DNA of 64,000 bases from Carposina sasakii (Eukaryota > Arthropoda > Insecta > Lepidoptera > Carposinidae), in assembly GCA_014607495.2 (NCBI GenBank), contig CP053160.1, positions 11,780,001-11,844,000 of the forward strand, written 5' to 3'. Of this stretch, positions 1-10,390 are shown one piece after another; within the stretch, counting starts at the first letter, position 1, and every line of letters begins with the position of its first letter. The notes under the pieces were generated by a model. The model had not been told where the DNA came from and did not search any database. It saw only the letters and a program-made list of their open reading frames with translations. The position numbers and the translations under genes are program-made.

Positions 1-1310
1 TGAACTCCTTCTCTAATAATAATAAATAATGTCGTCGGCAGAGTAGAATGGCATCACCCCATGTCTGCGTAATAAAGTTTCAGGTTAAACTGGGAATATC
101 CTTAAAGTGAGGTAATGGATTTTCATTAATGACTAGGTAATGATCATGATGATTTCCTTGCTGTATCCAGGAACGTGACTCAGCAATTAGGATTTTTGTG
201 GCGCGCTGTGATATAGCTCGCGAAGTCCCATTTCTTAGGCAGTAAAAGTTTACCGGTGTATACTGCAAAACTGCGACCGAAATGTTTAAATGCATCCCCA
301 TTTCCACTCAACAAGTACTAATCAGAATCAGTAATTTTCCAAGCGAAGTCCGCTGAATGCAAAGTATTGACAACTCCGTCGCAATTCCAGTTCGATTCGA
401 AAAGTTTTGGGTTTACGACTATTTCGGTGGTTCGGGCAGTCATTGAATACAGAACTTTTTCATTTACGCTTTCGGACGCCGATAGAATAATATATGAGCA
501 GTGGCCTAGAATCCTTTGGCTCTAAGGATTTTTTTAAGCTCCCCCAGCTGAATTAATGACGTCTCAGTGGAGAGATTTATGTGAGCTCCAGTGAATAGCT
601 CTGTGTGTTCTGGGGTTTTCTTTGCTTTTCCAGTTTATTTATTTTGGTGGACTTGATTAATAAGATTATTGCTAAGAAATAAAATCGTAAAACAGTAAAG
701 TTGTAAAGAAATAGATATATTTTTTATTCAACATTCCAACACACAAAACATTGTGTACAACCAAATAGATAGAATCTGAAAAGATAACCAGCTTAGGCCA
801 AAACAGATGGTCTGCAGCGCTGGTTTTCAACTGGACCCGTATGTTCAAGGTGAAAAATATAAAATTAAAATAAACTATAACAAAATTTACAGTATAGCTG
901 TATCTTGGCAAACACCGACTTGCTTATCACCGAAGTGATAAATTTTCAAAATCAACGTCTTACATTTCTGAAAATATTCTAGAAAAAGTATCTACAATAT
1001 CTAACGCACATCCACACTCACAGATTACCCCCTGATCTGTGTCCACACTGTTTTCAAAACTACCTATAGAAAATTGACGACTAAGTGGAAAACCATTGGA
1101 TATCTAGTGAATTCCATTAATTTGTCATAGGTTAAACCACCAGTAGTTTCCCATGGGCTGCATAGTAACTACCATGAATAACGCATGAGGGAATGCTTTT
1201 ATTCCTGAACTATTTCGATTCGCGTGAATTTTAAAAAGACCGGCCAAGCGTGAGTTTGTTCAAGAACGAATAAGGTTCTGTATTTATGATAAAATTTGAT
1301 ATTTAGAATT
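1..1310. other. Unique AT-rich DNA, no gene recognised
   Basis: I see no repeat family or convincing gene here. A 75-codon open frame on the minus strand (80-307) lacks any domain I recognise and has no splice or promoter context. A single half CRE-like motif (TGACGTCT) lies near 557. The stretch is best read as intergenic. Confidence 0.5.
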
Positions 1311-1322
1311 TTACATATATAC

Positions 1323-1520
1323 ACGGCTTCATTCCCGAATTGGTGTAGCCAGAAATGCAGGATCATGAAGAAATCTCACAGCCACTTTTATCATAAAGGG
1401 GACAGATGTACCTAGATTATCAGTGACAAGTTGCTAGCTTTTCACCTGAGAGAATGCCCGAGTTCCTTAGTCAACTCTTGCGATATGCACGGAAGTAGCT
1501 GATATATTGTAGCAAAGACT
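1323..1520 (+). repeat. N1 interspersed repeat, copy 1
   Basis: This copy carries the hallmarks of the most frequent family in the window: an ACGGCT(AT)GTTCCC-like start, CAGGATCAT, GTGACAAGTTGCTAGC, GAGAATGCCCGAGTTC and ATATGCACGGA, in that order. It is preceded by ATATATACAC simple sequence, as other copies are. No coding capacity, no tRNA boxes and no terminal inverted repeat are visible, so its class is unknown. Related copies lie near 5305, 14392, 15274, 23019, 25555, 33896, 35045, 36094, 40380, 42015, 43753, 45173, 47400, 50478, 56222, 56885 and 60838. Confidence 0.8.
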
Positions 1521-2007
1521 ACAAAAAAAGGATTTCTTTTAATTTTGGTACTAAACCTATCATAGGGCGTTTGCCAACATGTTATTTGGCATGTTCAAGA
1601 TTGGTATATATACACAAAGACTCTAATGTATTTAAATATCCCTGATCACTGGCTGATTTACTACTGGACATACTAACTGGACAGAGTTTCTCATTTTGCT
1701 ACGGATTCCTAAAAATGTAATCATGTAAAAAACTGCACTATAATCATAAAGTTTGTTGTTGAAACCTGATGAAAGAATAATACAATATCTTCAATTAAAT
1801 TATTAATACCAACTGACTATCTTGCCGTATGCAAAAACAAATTATTAATATAGTTCGAGTCAACTGTGTAATTGAGTTAGCCCGCAACTTGTTCCAGTCG
1901 TTATGTACAACATAGTAAAAGGATAGTAGAACTGCGGTATTTAAACATTTGTTTTCGAAGAGTTGAAGATACATTTGCTCTAACACATTAACATCTATTT
2001 AAGAAGA

Positions 2008-2125
2008 CGTTAAGATCCCTGAGGTTTTGTGTCGTGGATACTAAGCAACAGCATATGAGTATAGAAACATCGATATTCATCAGATCAATGTTTGCACCTA
2101 CCGGAATCCAGGGCCTATGGCGCAG
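2008..2125 (-). mobile_element. tRNA-derived SINE (SINE2), 3' half fragment
   Basis: Read on the minus strand, this matches the part of the SINE at 49884-50140 that follows the tRNA-like head: GTAGGTGCAAACATTGAT, then the GTTTCTATACT block, then CACGACACAA and AGGGATCTTA. The tRNA-like promoter half is degraded, so it is a dead fragment. Confidence 0.75.
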
Positions 2126-2221
2126 CGAGCAGGGTTACTACCAACTACGACAATCGGCCGTCAAGATGTGATTTTGCAAAATGGAATAATTGCATTAAGT
2201 CAGGTACCCTATATTTGAGGA

Positions 2222-2300
2222 TAATTTGATCAAGATATCTCTATCTTCATCAGCTTTATCCTTCAAATAAGCTATCTGACTATTGGAAAAATAGGCCTAT
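2222..2300. repeat. S repeat, copy 1
   Basis: This is a short element with GATCAAGATATCTCTATC, a TTATCCTTCA block, CTATCTGA and ATTGGAAAAAT followed by GGCC. The same order of blocks recurs at 24685, 25195, 30993 and 59075, in either orientation. The family is non-coding and unclassified. Confidence 0.6.
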
Positions 2301-2307
2301 ACCTATA

Positions 2308-2567
2308 CAGGATGTAACAAAAAGGGTATGTTAAGCGAAAAGCTATATGAACAGCCCACTGTAGAGAACCTATCCACAAAATTTGAGACCCGAAATCACA
2401 TGTTTATTTTTCCGGATAGTATGGAGAATTTTTAAATATCTCAGGAATTTTCATACAATTTTGAAAAATAAAAATGTGATTTCGAGTCTTAAATTTTGTA
2501 GATAGTTTCTCTATAGTGGGCTATTTACATAGCTTTTCGCTTAACATACCTTTTTTGTTACACCCTG
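2308..2567. mobile_element. T1 fold-back MITE, complete copy
   Basis: The element is almost entirely a pair of inverted arms of more than 100 bp. The left end begins CAGGATGTAACAAAAAGGG and the right end, reverse-complemented, begins CAGGGTGTAACAAAAAAGG. Both continue into TATGTTAAGCGAAAAGCTAT. It is flanked by TA on each side (2306-2307 and 2568-2569), the target duplication expected of Tc1/mariner-type elements. It has no open frame and must have been mobilised in trans. Partial or interrupted copies are at 3837, 11771 and 22250. Confidence 0.85.
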
Positions 2568-2569
2568 TA

Positions 2570-2900
2570 TAAAAAAAAAAAGATCGGTTTGGTCATTTGG
2601 CCAGTCAAAGCTTTAGTGCAAATAAGTTAAAAGGCATTGTTATACCATAAAGGAATTATACTTATTTACATAGGTATTTGTTATTCCTAATTGGTTTAAA
2701 TGACGTATCTTAACTAACTTATAGCCTGTGTTATAATTTTTTATACCATGGCAGTGACGTAAATTAATTTGTGTATCAAACTTTGTAACACCATGGGCTG
2801 CAACTTCACTGTGTACATACGTGTAAGTGTTTATTGAGTTTTGGTTTACACCCTCGGTAAAATATAATAAATGTTATTATAAAATATTATAAGTGAATAG
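2570..2900. other. Unique AT-rich DNA
   Basis: I see nothing supportable here beyond AT-rich, unique-looking sequence between a MITE and a SINE. Confidence 0.4.
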
Positions 2901-2903
2901 TAC

Positions 2904-3090
2904 ATAGCCGCGTGGTGCCGGTAGAGTAGAGTTTGTACCACCCCTGCCTGCCCGTGGGTATCGTACGAGGCGATTAAGGGTTTCCGGGTGGTGGGCAGCA
3001 GCGCCTCCCGTACTAACAACATAGTCCGAACTTAACTCCGAGTCCAACATAGTTCCAGTAGTGGACTGCAATAGGCTGAAGAAGATGAAG
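2904..3090 (+). mobile_element. RTE-tailed SINE-like element
   Basis: It opens with GCCGCGTGGTGCCGG, passes through GTGGGTATCGTACGAGGCG and GGTGGGCAGCAGCGCCTCCC, and ends in CAGTAGTGGACTGCAATAGG followed by a GAAGATGAAGAA tail. That last block is the end of the RTE LINE reading frame seen at 55665-55865. An internal stretch present in the longer copy at 45405-45655 is missing. No protein is encoded; it is a non-autonomous element presumably copied by RTE machinery. Confidence 0.8.
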
Positions 3091-3099
3091 AATAGTACT

Positions 3100-3830
3100 A
3101 GTTTATAGAATGTGTTAGGGATAATTATGTAACTCTAGAATCCTAGTAGGTATCTATATAAGGCATATTGATCAGACTGGTTTTGTTAAGATATTTTAAA
3201 AACGAATTAGAGGATTTTTCGATGTATTTTCAGACGAATATGTTAAGTAAAGGAACAAATACCAATTGTAACTATTTTGTATTAAGGGAAGGTTACTTGA
3301 TTGGTAGTTAAGCTTACTATAAGCTGAAAATATCAGTTAAAGTATATAGGTAGTATTTTTTACATATACTAGTAGTATTATAGGTAAGCTTAACTACGGA
3401 CCAAACAACAGGCCTCAATAACAACATTTTTTATAGTCAATACAATTTTTATACATTCACGACATCAGCGCCATCTATTTCAACTGCTGACTAACTAACG
3501 TTTTACTGACTAACTACCACATTAAACTGACTACATCCAAACATCGAATATTCAGAACTAGCAAAGCGTTGAGCTGTCAGTACACGAATTACGTCTATGG
3601 ACCTCAATTGGGTAAGCTTCGACTCGCGAGAGGCATTAGGCCTTAATTTATGACGGTTCAAATTGCTGGATGAGCAGATTCCACCTAATCAATTTTATTT
3701 GTAGCAGTTTATAGCCTTTGGGACGAAGGAATTTATGATCCAAATACATTGCGCTGTCAGCAATGAGTTCGTTTGATAAGGCATTTGAATTGAGAGTTGA
3801 GAGAGTTTTCAAACTTTTTACATATACAGG
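3100..3830. other. Unique AT-rich DNA
   Basis: The stretch contains scattered short direct repeats of the GTAGGTA type but no recognisable element. A 65-codon frame on the minus strand (3648-3845) has no recognisable motif and overlaps the next MITE. Confidence 0.4.
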
Positions 3831-3836
3831 GTAAAA

Positions 3837-3960
3837 ATGAGGCATGTTAAGTGAAAATCTATGAAATACGAGTAGCTCACTATGTAGAACTAGTCCACAA
3901 AATTTGAGATTCGAAATCGCATTTTTATTTTTCCAGTTAGTATGGGGAATTCCAAGTCAG
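3837..3960 (+). mobile_element. T1 MITE, truncated copy
   Basis: This copy begins CAGGGTAAAAATGAGGCATG directly after TA and continues through GTTAAGTGAAAATCTATG, CCACAAAATTTGAGATTCG and TTTATTTTTCC, matching the left arm of the complete copy at 2308. It stops near the middle of the element, so the right arm is missing. Confidence 0.75.
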
Positions 3961-4437
3961 AAATATTACATTCTGTATATATAGGTACATACCTACTTGA
4001 CGGGTTGGATTCAAGATATGAAAATTGAACCGCTCAGATTTCACCTCTGTCATACTATTTGATCCCAATGATCCCAACAAAAACTTTTACATACATGTCT
4101 TTTTTGTTTAGTCCATAGGTTAACACTCATAAAATAGGTAGTTATCTATCACTACTTAATTCAATCGAGTATGTATTTCACACAATTCATTTACTTATTT
4201 GTAAATGACTTGCTCTTTACCCTCATGAAACAGAGGGTTCAAAAAGTGGATAGTCTCGTAAAATTGCCGTAAAGCTACGGTGCCATTATGGTAATACGAC
4301 ACGCACTTTACCTGTTATAACTCCATTATATTAATGCAGTATCTATCAAACTTGGTACTGTTCCTATTTATGAACTTAGTTGAGAAAAAAAGTAAAGCTC
4401 GGTTAACAACACTTGTATGTATTAAGTCATTACTTGA

Positions 4438-4565
4438 TCCCACACTAAGATCCCTAAGTTCTTGTGTCGTGGGTACTAAGCAACGGTATATAAATCATAG
4501 ATAAGTATAGAAACTTACTTGATATTCATCATATCAATGTTTGCACCTACCAGTTCGAACCCAGG
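4438..4565 (-). mobile_element. tRNA-derived SINE (SINE2), 3' fragment
   Basis: On the minus strand it reads box B-like GGGTTCGAAC, GTAGGTGCAAACATTGATAT, ATCAAGT, then CCACGACACAAG and AGGGATCTTAGTGTGGGA, as in the fuller copy at 49884. The first half of the tRNA-like head is gone. It abuts a degraded LINE. Confidence 0.8.
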
Positions 4566-4574
4566 ACCTATAAA

Positions 4575-5236
4575 CAATATAAATTTCTACGAGACCGCCC
4601 CTTGCGCTCATCAACTGCTACTCTACTTCAAACTCCCCAGCATGATTCTATCGCTTATATAACTACTCATTACCGTGTACTCGTATGCAGTCAAATTGTG
4701 GAACTCTCTGCCTCACTCCGTGAGATTGCCAACTGTTGCTACGTTTAAGAAAAGGTTAAAGAACCACTACCTCTCGCTTCAATAGTTATGAGTCTGTCTG
4801 ATATATTATATATATAACGTTACCAATATGTAATTTAGAAAAGAGATAGTAAAATTCGTCATCCGAGTAATTGACCCGGTGGCTTAGTGGTTATAGCGGC
4901 TGGCACGGTTTGCAGTGGTCGTGGGTTCGATTCCCACTCCGGTGAAGAATTTTTTCTATTTTCTTTATTAATAATTTTATAATGATATATATTTCATTAA
5001 TAGATATTTATGTATGTTTATGTAGGTATATTTTATAAATTTTATTGATTAGATTAGGGTATTTATTTTATTATTGATTCTGTGTACACGCATATCTACC
5101 TTTCATATTTAATTATCACTTTCCCAAATGGTTTTCTGGAAGATCTCTCAGAGATAAGAACGCCTTTGTACATTTTCATTCATAATTTCTGTCTGTATAT
5201 AATTGTATGTGTACAATAAAGAATAAGAATAAATTC
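4575..5236 (+). pseudogene. CR1/Jockey-like LINE 3' end, interrupted by a SINE
   Basis: The interval 4685-4783 translates as YAVKLWNSLPHSVRLPTV and then FKKRLKNHYLSLQ-stop, the usual extreme C-terminus of CR1/Jockey-group reverse transcriptase proteins. The preceding part (4585-4680) gives a degraded match in a shifted frame (RSST...LLQTPQH). The 3' UTR-like segment at 5130-5236 has GGAAGATCTCTCAGAGATAA, CGCCTTTGTACAT and GTGTACAATAAAGAATA; the same end occurs on the minus strand at 13000-13130. A SINE (4815-4985) sits between coding end and tail, so I infer one LINE remnant split by a later SINE insertion. Confidence 0.75.
4815..4985 (+). mobile_element. tRNA-derived SINE (SINE1), near-complete copy
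   Basis: The internal tRNA-like part (about 4872-4946) has a box A-like TGGCTTAGTGGTTATAGC and a perfect box B, GGTTCGATTCC. It is preceded by a leader AAAATTCGTCATCCGAGTAA and followed by GAAGAATTTTTTCTATTTTC and TTATTAATAATTTTATAA. The leader and tail recur with the head at 26590 and 36335, which shows a dispersed element. Stem pairing is poor, so it is not a functional tRNA gene. It lies within a LINE 3' end, with ATATATA on both sides as a possible target duplication. Confidence 0.85.
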
Positions 5237-5304
5237 TCGATTGACAAAAACGAATGCCGAGTAATCTTTATTTTAAAATAAATACATAGACAGGTATACC
5301 TACA

Positions 5305-5375
5305 CACAGCCGTATTCTCGAAACTGGATAGACAGAACTACAGGATTTTAAAGATGAACCCACAGCCACATATAT
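5305..5375 (+). repeat. N1 repeat, fragment
   Basis: The sequence ACAGCCGTATTCTCGAAACT, then CAGAACTACAGGATT and CCACAGCCACAT, matches the 5' third of N1. It is preceded by the ATACCTACACAC type of simple sequence found at other copies. Confidence 0.55.
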
Positions 5376-5639
5376 AGCACATATATACCATACACAAAAT
5401 GCATAAGTACCTACTTAATTAAAAGAAATGATAAAGTCGATCAAGTGATATTATTTCAAACCAAACTAAATCACAGAATTTTTATTCATTGATTAATAAA
5501 TCAGTTTTGCTTTTAAATACGGTAGCAAAAGTACATATTTGACACGATAAGGTTCTAATTTTAATCATCGAATCTTTTTCAAGCCTAGACAATGGCTTTA
5601 GTTCAAAAGCCCACGTCAAGGTCCAATCAAATATTGATG

Positions 5640-5830
5640 AAGGAAGCATTATCTCTCCACTTTCGATTTTCCAATTTCTGTATTACCATATAACACGCGG
5701 ATAAAAAACCGGAGCGTTTATCCAAACCCTTCGACTTTAATACCGACCCAGGTGGCGGGTAATCTCGGGGGAAATGATTTTTTTAAACCACCCACTCTTT
5801 ATATGCAACCCTCCCTTTGTCTTTAATATG
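5640..5830. other. GC-richer unique island
   Basis: This patch (for example ACCGACCCAGGTGGCGGGTA at about 5743) is less AT-rich than its surroundings and matches none of the repeat families in the window. There is no open frame of note. It could be a conserved non-coding element; composition alone is weak evidence. Confidence 0.25.
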
Positions 5831-5994
5831 TGTGATGTATTTATCTAGGAGGATGTAGTAACTGCAATAATCTAATGAATATCAAAACTAAATTTGATGA
5901 TGATTTCGTTAATTTGATGATGTTTGAAAAACGTTTTACTCTGGTGACTGTTATCTGTAGAGAGCCGAGCCAGCATCTATATAAGCCAATTCCA

Positions 5995-6124
5995 ATAACC
6001 AATATCGAGAGATTTTTTGCATATTTCAGTTTAAATCTTCAATTGTTTTAATACAAAATTTCCGGTTTGGTTATTTAAAAAATCCGAGATTCTTTAAAAT
6101 CTCTAGTATTGAAATTAGCCGTAA
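5995..6124 (+). repeat. Y repeat, host of nested MITEs
   Basis: This segment is about 80 percent identical to 43331-43459: both carry CGAGAGATT, TTTCAG.TTAAATCTTC, ATACAAAATTTC, GATTCTTTA.AATCTCTAG and finish TATTGAAATTAGCCGTAA. Here the TAA is followed by a MITE; at 43.46 kb the sequence continues straight on as GTAG. Confidence 0.75.
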
Positions 6125-6787
6125 AGGTCAGTTCACACCGAGACGCGACGCGACGATACTCGAAGAAGCCAATGATTTCGCGCTGCGCCGCGATCCGCCG
6201 CGAGACGCATTACTATGTCGCAAGGCGCATCGTACAATCGTAGCAATACGATGCCTCGCTGCGTAGCGGAACGTGTCAACCCGTCGTGGGCAACCGCCCC
6301 GGTCGCGCCATCCGCAGTCTGCCATTTGCAAGCGCATGAGAATGACATAGACCAGCGGTTCCCGAAAGGTGGTCCGCGGAACCCTGGGGTTCCGTGAAAG
6401 GGCCGCAAGGGTTCCGTAAAAAATATTATCACACGTTCCGTGACCAACGTTGTTCGCGCGCACCGAAGTAGTTATCAAAGTAGGGTTCCGTAAGGAAAAG
6501 TATAATCAATTAGGGTTCCTTGGTAAAAAAAAATTGGGAACCCCTGACGTAGACAATAGTAGAAAAGTCGCTAGAGCGGCCTCAGGCTGCGCATAGCGAC
6601 GTCACGCGGCATCACGAGACGCAGCACCGCTTTTGCATACCGCGTGAGCGACCGCCGATGCACCGCTGCGGCGCGATACGTCGCGCTTTTGTAAATAATT
6701 CGTATTGTAAATAAAGTATATTTTGTGTTGCTCTATTGAATATGCGCGCATCGTCGCGTCGCGTCGCGTCTCGGTGTGAACTGACCC
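6125..6787. mobile_element. PIF/Harbinger-like MITE (with nested hAT MITE)
   Basis: The left end reads A followed by GGTCAGTTCACACCGAGACG and CGACGCGACGAT; the right end, reverse-complemented, reads G followed by the same bases. TAA flanks both sides (6122-6124 and 6788-6790). The related repeat at 43457-43459 carries a single TAA at the matching position, which acts as the empty site. A 3-bp TAA duplication fits PIF/Harbinger. The body is strikingly GC- and CpG-rich compared with the host DNA and encodes no transposase; open frames of 60 to 116 codons on both strands are by-products of that composition. Without the inner insertion it would be about 461 bp. Confidence 0.85.
6353..6546. mobile_element. 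hAT-like MITE nested in the Harbinger-like MITE
   Basis: It starts CAGCGGTTCCC and ends GGGAACCCCTG, inverted repeats with one mismatch. It is flanked by ACATAGAC (6345-6352) and ACGTAGAC (6547-6554), an 8-bp target duplication with one substitution. Eight-base duplications and a CAGNG start are typical of hAT elements. The interior repeats GGTTCCGT several times, which may be subterminal transposase-binding sites. It encodes nothing. Confidence 0.88.
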
Positions 6788-6799
6788 TAAGTAATACCA

Positions 6800-8620
6800 A
6801 GAGGGTAAGATATTAGCCTGCCTGTTACTAAGCAGCCATAATGTGCCTCTGTATGTACTAGACAAAAGAGACCTTTAGCATCCACAAGTTAATACAATAT
6901 GATGAAATATCTTAGTCGTATCATAAATTATTTTGTTTTATTTAATTAACTATTTTATTTTGGTTTTTATGTTATGAACCGTAATTTCCCTAAAGAGGCA
7001 TGAAAAGCTATTCATGGACTTTGGGATATAAAAATATCTAGGACATGGTGTAAATGAACTATGTTGTTGTTTCATTAAAAAATTAAGTCGAATCCTATAT
7101 AATGTAGGTATCGTATGAAATGAAAATAATCATTTATTTTTTCAAAACACGGTACAATTACCTATTAATATTTTTATTACTATTTCATGACAAAGTAGCA
7201 ATTCCATTCGTAGTGAAGCAACGTCTCTTAGAAAAATCATCGTAGCAAATAAAACAAAGAAAACCTCATGAATCATAAGCGACATCCATCCTTTTTTCCT
7301 CTATATTACTTAAAGCTGACTGCGCAAAGGCACGAACGCGTAAAACTCAACATCATTGACTGCGGTCCTTTTCTTGTTAAATCTAAATGTATTAAGAGTA
7401 AAGAGGATGCAAGATCTTTTATAGAGTTTAACAACCGTATAATAGTTCATAACTGATGAAATATATTCAGTTGAGCGTGAAAACCTTTACACATTGCTTT
7501 ACGGATAGATTCTATCAACAATTTTTATACTGAACTAAATATTATAATGGAAGTTTTCTTGGCTTATATGGTGGAGTTTTTTCCAGGCTATTAGTGATAG
7601 CACTGAATATAATAATGAACTTACTTACATAATTGATCTCGTTTACTCTACATTTTGTTGATGTTTTTGATAATGGTACGAAATCCTTTGTGCGTAAGTC
7701 CGACTCACACTTAGCGGCTACCTAATCACTGGCTGTAACTTTAAATTACAATTTGACAACATTCAATTCTGTATATTATACAGATTCAGTAGTTATGGGC
7801 CCGTGAATAAAATTTAACCCATTGAGCCATCACCACCAAATAATAGACAGATATAGTAAATACACGCGACTGTCATAATATCTCTAACATTAGTACAATG
7901 CTCTTTCTTTCAAATTTCTAATGTCCATAATGTGATCGCCACAGTAAAATTTAACCCAGTGAACTCTCTATCCATTGTTTTTATGGTTATTTAACCAGAT
8001 TAAATCATTCTTTATTTTACTTAGCTTTATGAATTTCAGAATAGATTGGCAGATAGTGTTCAGTTATCCTAGTAAATACCTACCTAAATATTATAATATA
8101 ATTAAGAACTCTATTTTAGTTACACATCAGGGGTTTGAAACATTGATATTTAATGTAAATGAAAGGAATGGTTTAGGTAGACTGAAAAAATAGTGGAACC
8201 TATTTATTAAAAAATTTAATCCGAATATTCTCGTAGACATGTTTTTCAAAGAACCTAAACAATAACAATAACATTATTTACCCTTACGTATTTTACGTAA
8301 GTTTCATAACTGGGAAATTATCTAAGCTGCGTCACTACTAATATCTGCTTAAGCCAAAGCTTCCCAAAGCAGAGCTTTCATCCCGACCTTACTTTGCTTA
8401 CCTCCTTCTATTTTTATTCACAAAAGCTCCGGCACATTTCAAAGTAACTTGCAAAAGAATATTTTACTGAACGTAATGTCTGGGTTTTGTATTATGATCA
8501 TTCCAACCTTTAGAACTTATACCTAGGTTTGTTCTTAATTTTAAATGTACTGTACTTATCTATTTTGATAATATACAATATTCTCTTCTGTACTCGTATC
8601 ACAATAAAAAAGTAATGATA
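6800..8620. other. Unique AT-rich DNA
   Basis: Nearly two kilobases without a recognised repeat or gene. Frames at 7268-7456 and 7975-8193 (plus strand, 62 and 72 codons) show no recognisable domain and no coding-like composition. Confidence 0.45.
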
Positions 8621-8869
8621 TTGATGCAGCGAGCAGCAAGGGTTTCCATTCGCTGATTTAAGATCTTCGATTCGTAGATGGCCATGATGATGATATTCTA
8701 GTTTAAGTAGATATTAATCAAATATTGTAAATGGTATAACCAGGAACTCTTATTAAATGCCATGCCGTTACGAGTTATGAGTAGTTGGGCAGCTAGTCGC
8801 ATCGACTTTGGAAAAAGATCCCACTTCAAAAATTCATATCAGCCCCCTGATGGAATTACTGACTTATAT

Positions 8870-9125
8870 CATAGAGAAATGTCATAGAGTGCTAATGTCA
8901 TACTAACAGTTTCGATGCACCATTAGACTTTTCGGTGCCTCACATTTCCAGTCCTTTACACTTATATTGCATTACTCTACGTTACAATACATTAGTAATC
9001 TAGTATACAATACACTAATAGGATCTAAGTGTCTAGGACTGGAATTGTGAGGCACCGAAAAGTCTATTAATGCATCGAAACAGTTAGTAGGACATTAGCA
9101 CTCCATAACATCTTATTTTTCTATG
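8870..9125. mobile_element. Palindromic MITE (P family), copy 1
   Basis: The arms CATAGAGAAATGTCATAGAG and, at the right end reverse-complemented, CATAGAAAAATAAGATGTTA continue inward through TGCTAATGTC, AACTGTTTCGATGCA and TTTTCGGTGCCTCACA-type blocks that pair across the element. A second copy at 24280-24526 has the same layout. Flanking 7-mers CTTATAT and CCTATGT differ by two transitions and may be a decayed target duplication. Confidence 0.8.
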
Positions 9126-9315
9126 CCTATGTAGAACATAAAATACAGAAAAAGTAGGTAAGTGGTGGCAAATAAAATGGTAAAATACTAAGCTCTCCCT
9201 TGTTCCCGATAAGGCTTGTTATGTTCATGTTACAGAAAGTTCCAGAAATCTTAGCTCCACCACCTCCAGTGTTAGAGATACGAAGTATTATTTCGTCTCT
9301 CCATGTTGGGCTATT

Positions 9316-9916
9316 TTGGATTAAAAGCCGACAAGTGCGAGTTGAACTCGCGTGAAGAGGGTTCCGTACGATGTTACCTATCATGTTTTCCACCTGCAAA
9401 TGTAAGTTGGTACGCACAGTATTGAGTGATTTACCATGTTATTTTAATATCATGGACTTCTTATAGGAGGTTTTCCTATAATCTATAAGGAGAAAACTAA
9501 TTTCTGTATTTTTTTCAAAATTTTAGGTTCAGTAGTTTCGGAGATAAGGGGGGGGGAATGGTCAATTTTCGTCTATTTTCTTGAATACCTTGGAAACTAT
9601 TTATTTTAAAATTACAAAAAAATACATTTAAGATCTTCTCAACAAGACCTTTCATTTGATATGCCACACGATGCAGTTTTCAGAATTTTTTTTTTTAATT
9701 TTCCCCTTCCCCCTCAAAAATGACCCCCCATATACAGATTTCATCTGCTCACGTCACACCTCTGTGTTTGGGTCACAGGAATTGATATGTGTACCAAATT
9801 TCAACCTAATCGGTGTAATAGATTCGGAGATAATTGACTGTAAGCGACGGACGGACAGACACACGAGTGATCCTATAAGGGTTCCGTTTTTGTATTCAGA
9901 CGTACGGAACCCTAAA
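9316..9916 (+). repeat. AGGGTTCCGT...ACGGAACCCT element
   Basis: The repeat opens with CGACAAGTGCGAGTTGAACT and GAAGAGGGTTCCGTACGA, passes through a G-run at 9549-9557, and closes with CGACGGACGGACAGACACAC, ATAAGGGTTCCGTTTTTGTA and ACGTACGGAACCCTAAA. I recognise this arrangement as a common lepidopteran interspersed repeat. No translated frame is convincing; a 96-codon minus frame (9127-9417) overlaps its edge and is spurious. Whether it is a LINE 3' end or a non-autonomous element cannot be settled here. Confidence 0.7.
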
Positions 9917-9919
9917 AAA

Positions 9920-10390
9920 CTAAATAGAATAATTATAATTTTATTTAGTTTCATTTCGAGATTTCTGATATAATTTGTTGTTATTTTTTATTAACTTCTG
10001 AACTCTACCTGAAACTGTTTTAAAATTCTGTTTGATGATGAACGAACATGTGAATTATTTAACTAATTGCCATTGTAGGTATTTGATGGTTTTCTATCAT
10101 AGGTTTCTATCATATCATATTTAATAGAAATCATCGCAAGATAAAAAACCATCTAATTCTATATTTCGTTTTTATTTTGACCTAAGCTAACCCAATGTGT
10201 AGACACTCCGGTTTCGGCTAGCACATTCGGTCGTTACTTCCAGAAGTTATGTTTAGGTCGTGACTATACTTGGAGCCGTAGGATAGTTGTAGCTCTAACT
10301 TTACATCTGCATTATGTATAATGCTTTGTCGCTCCCAAGATTGCTACTGAATAGGTGAACCTAGGTTATTCTATAATCCTATTATGCGAC
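9920..10390. other. Unique AT-rich DNA
   Basis: I see no recognisable element or gene in this stretch. Confidence 0.4.

Noticed and set aside
4872..4946. tRNA gene with good box B
   Set aside because: Acceptor and anticodon stems pair poorly, and the leader and tail sequences are shared with two other dispersed copies, so it is a SINE head.
6128..6478. Overlapping 104 to 116-codon frames on the minus strand
   Set aside because: They lie within a CpG-rich MITE and cross the boundary of a nested hAT-like MITE, so they cannot be a real gene.
9541..9560. G-quadruplex in the GGGGGGGGG run
   Set aside because: It is a single G-run without three further runs nearby.
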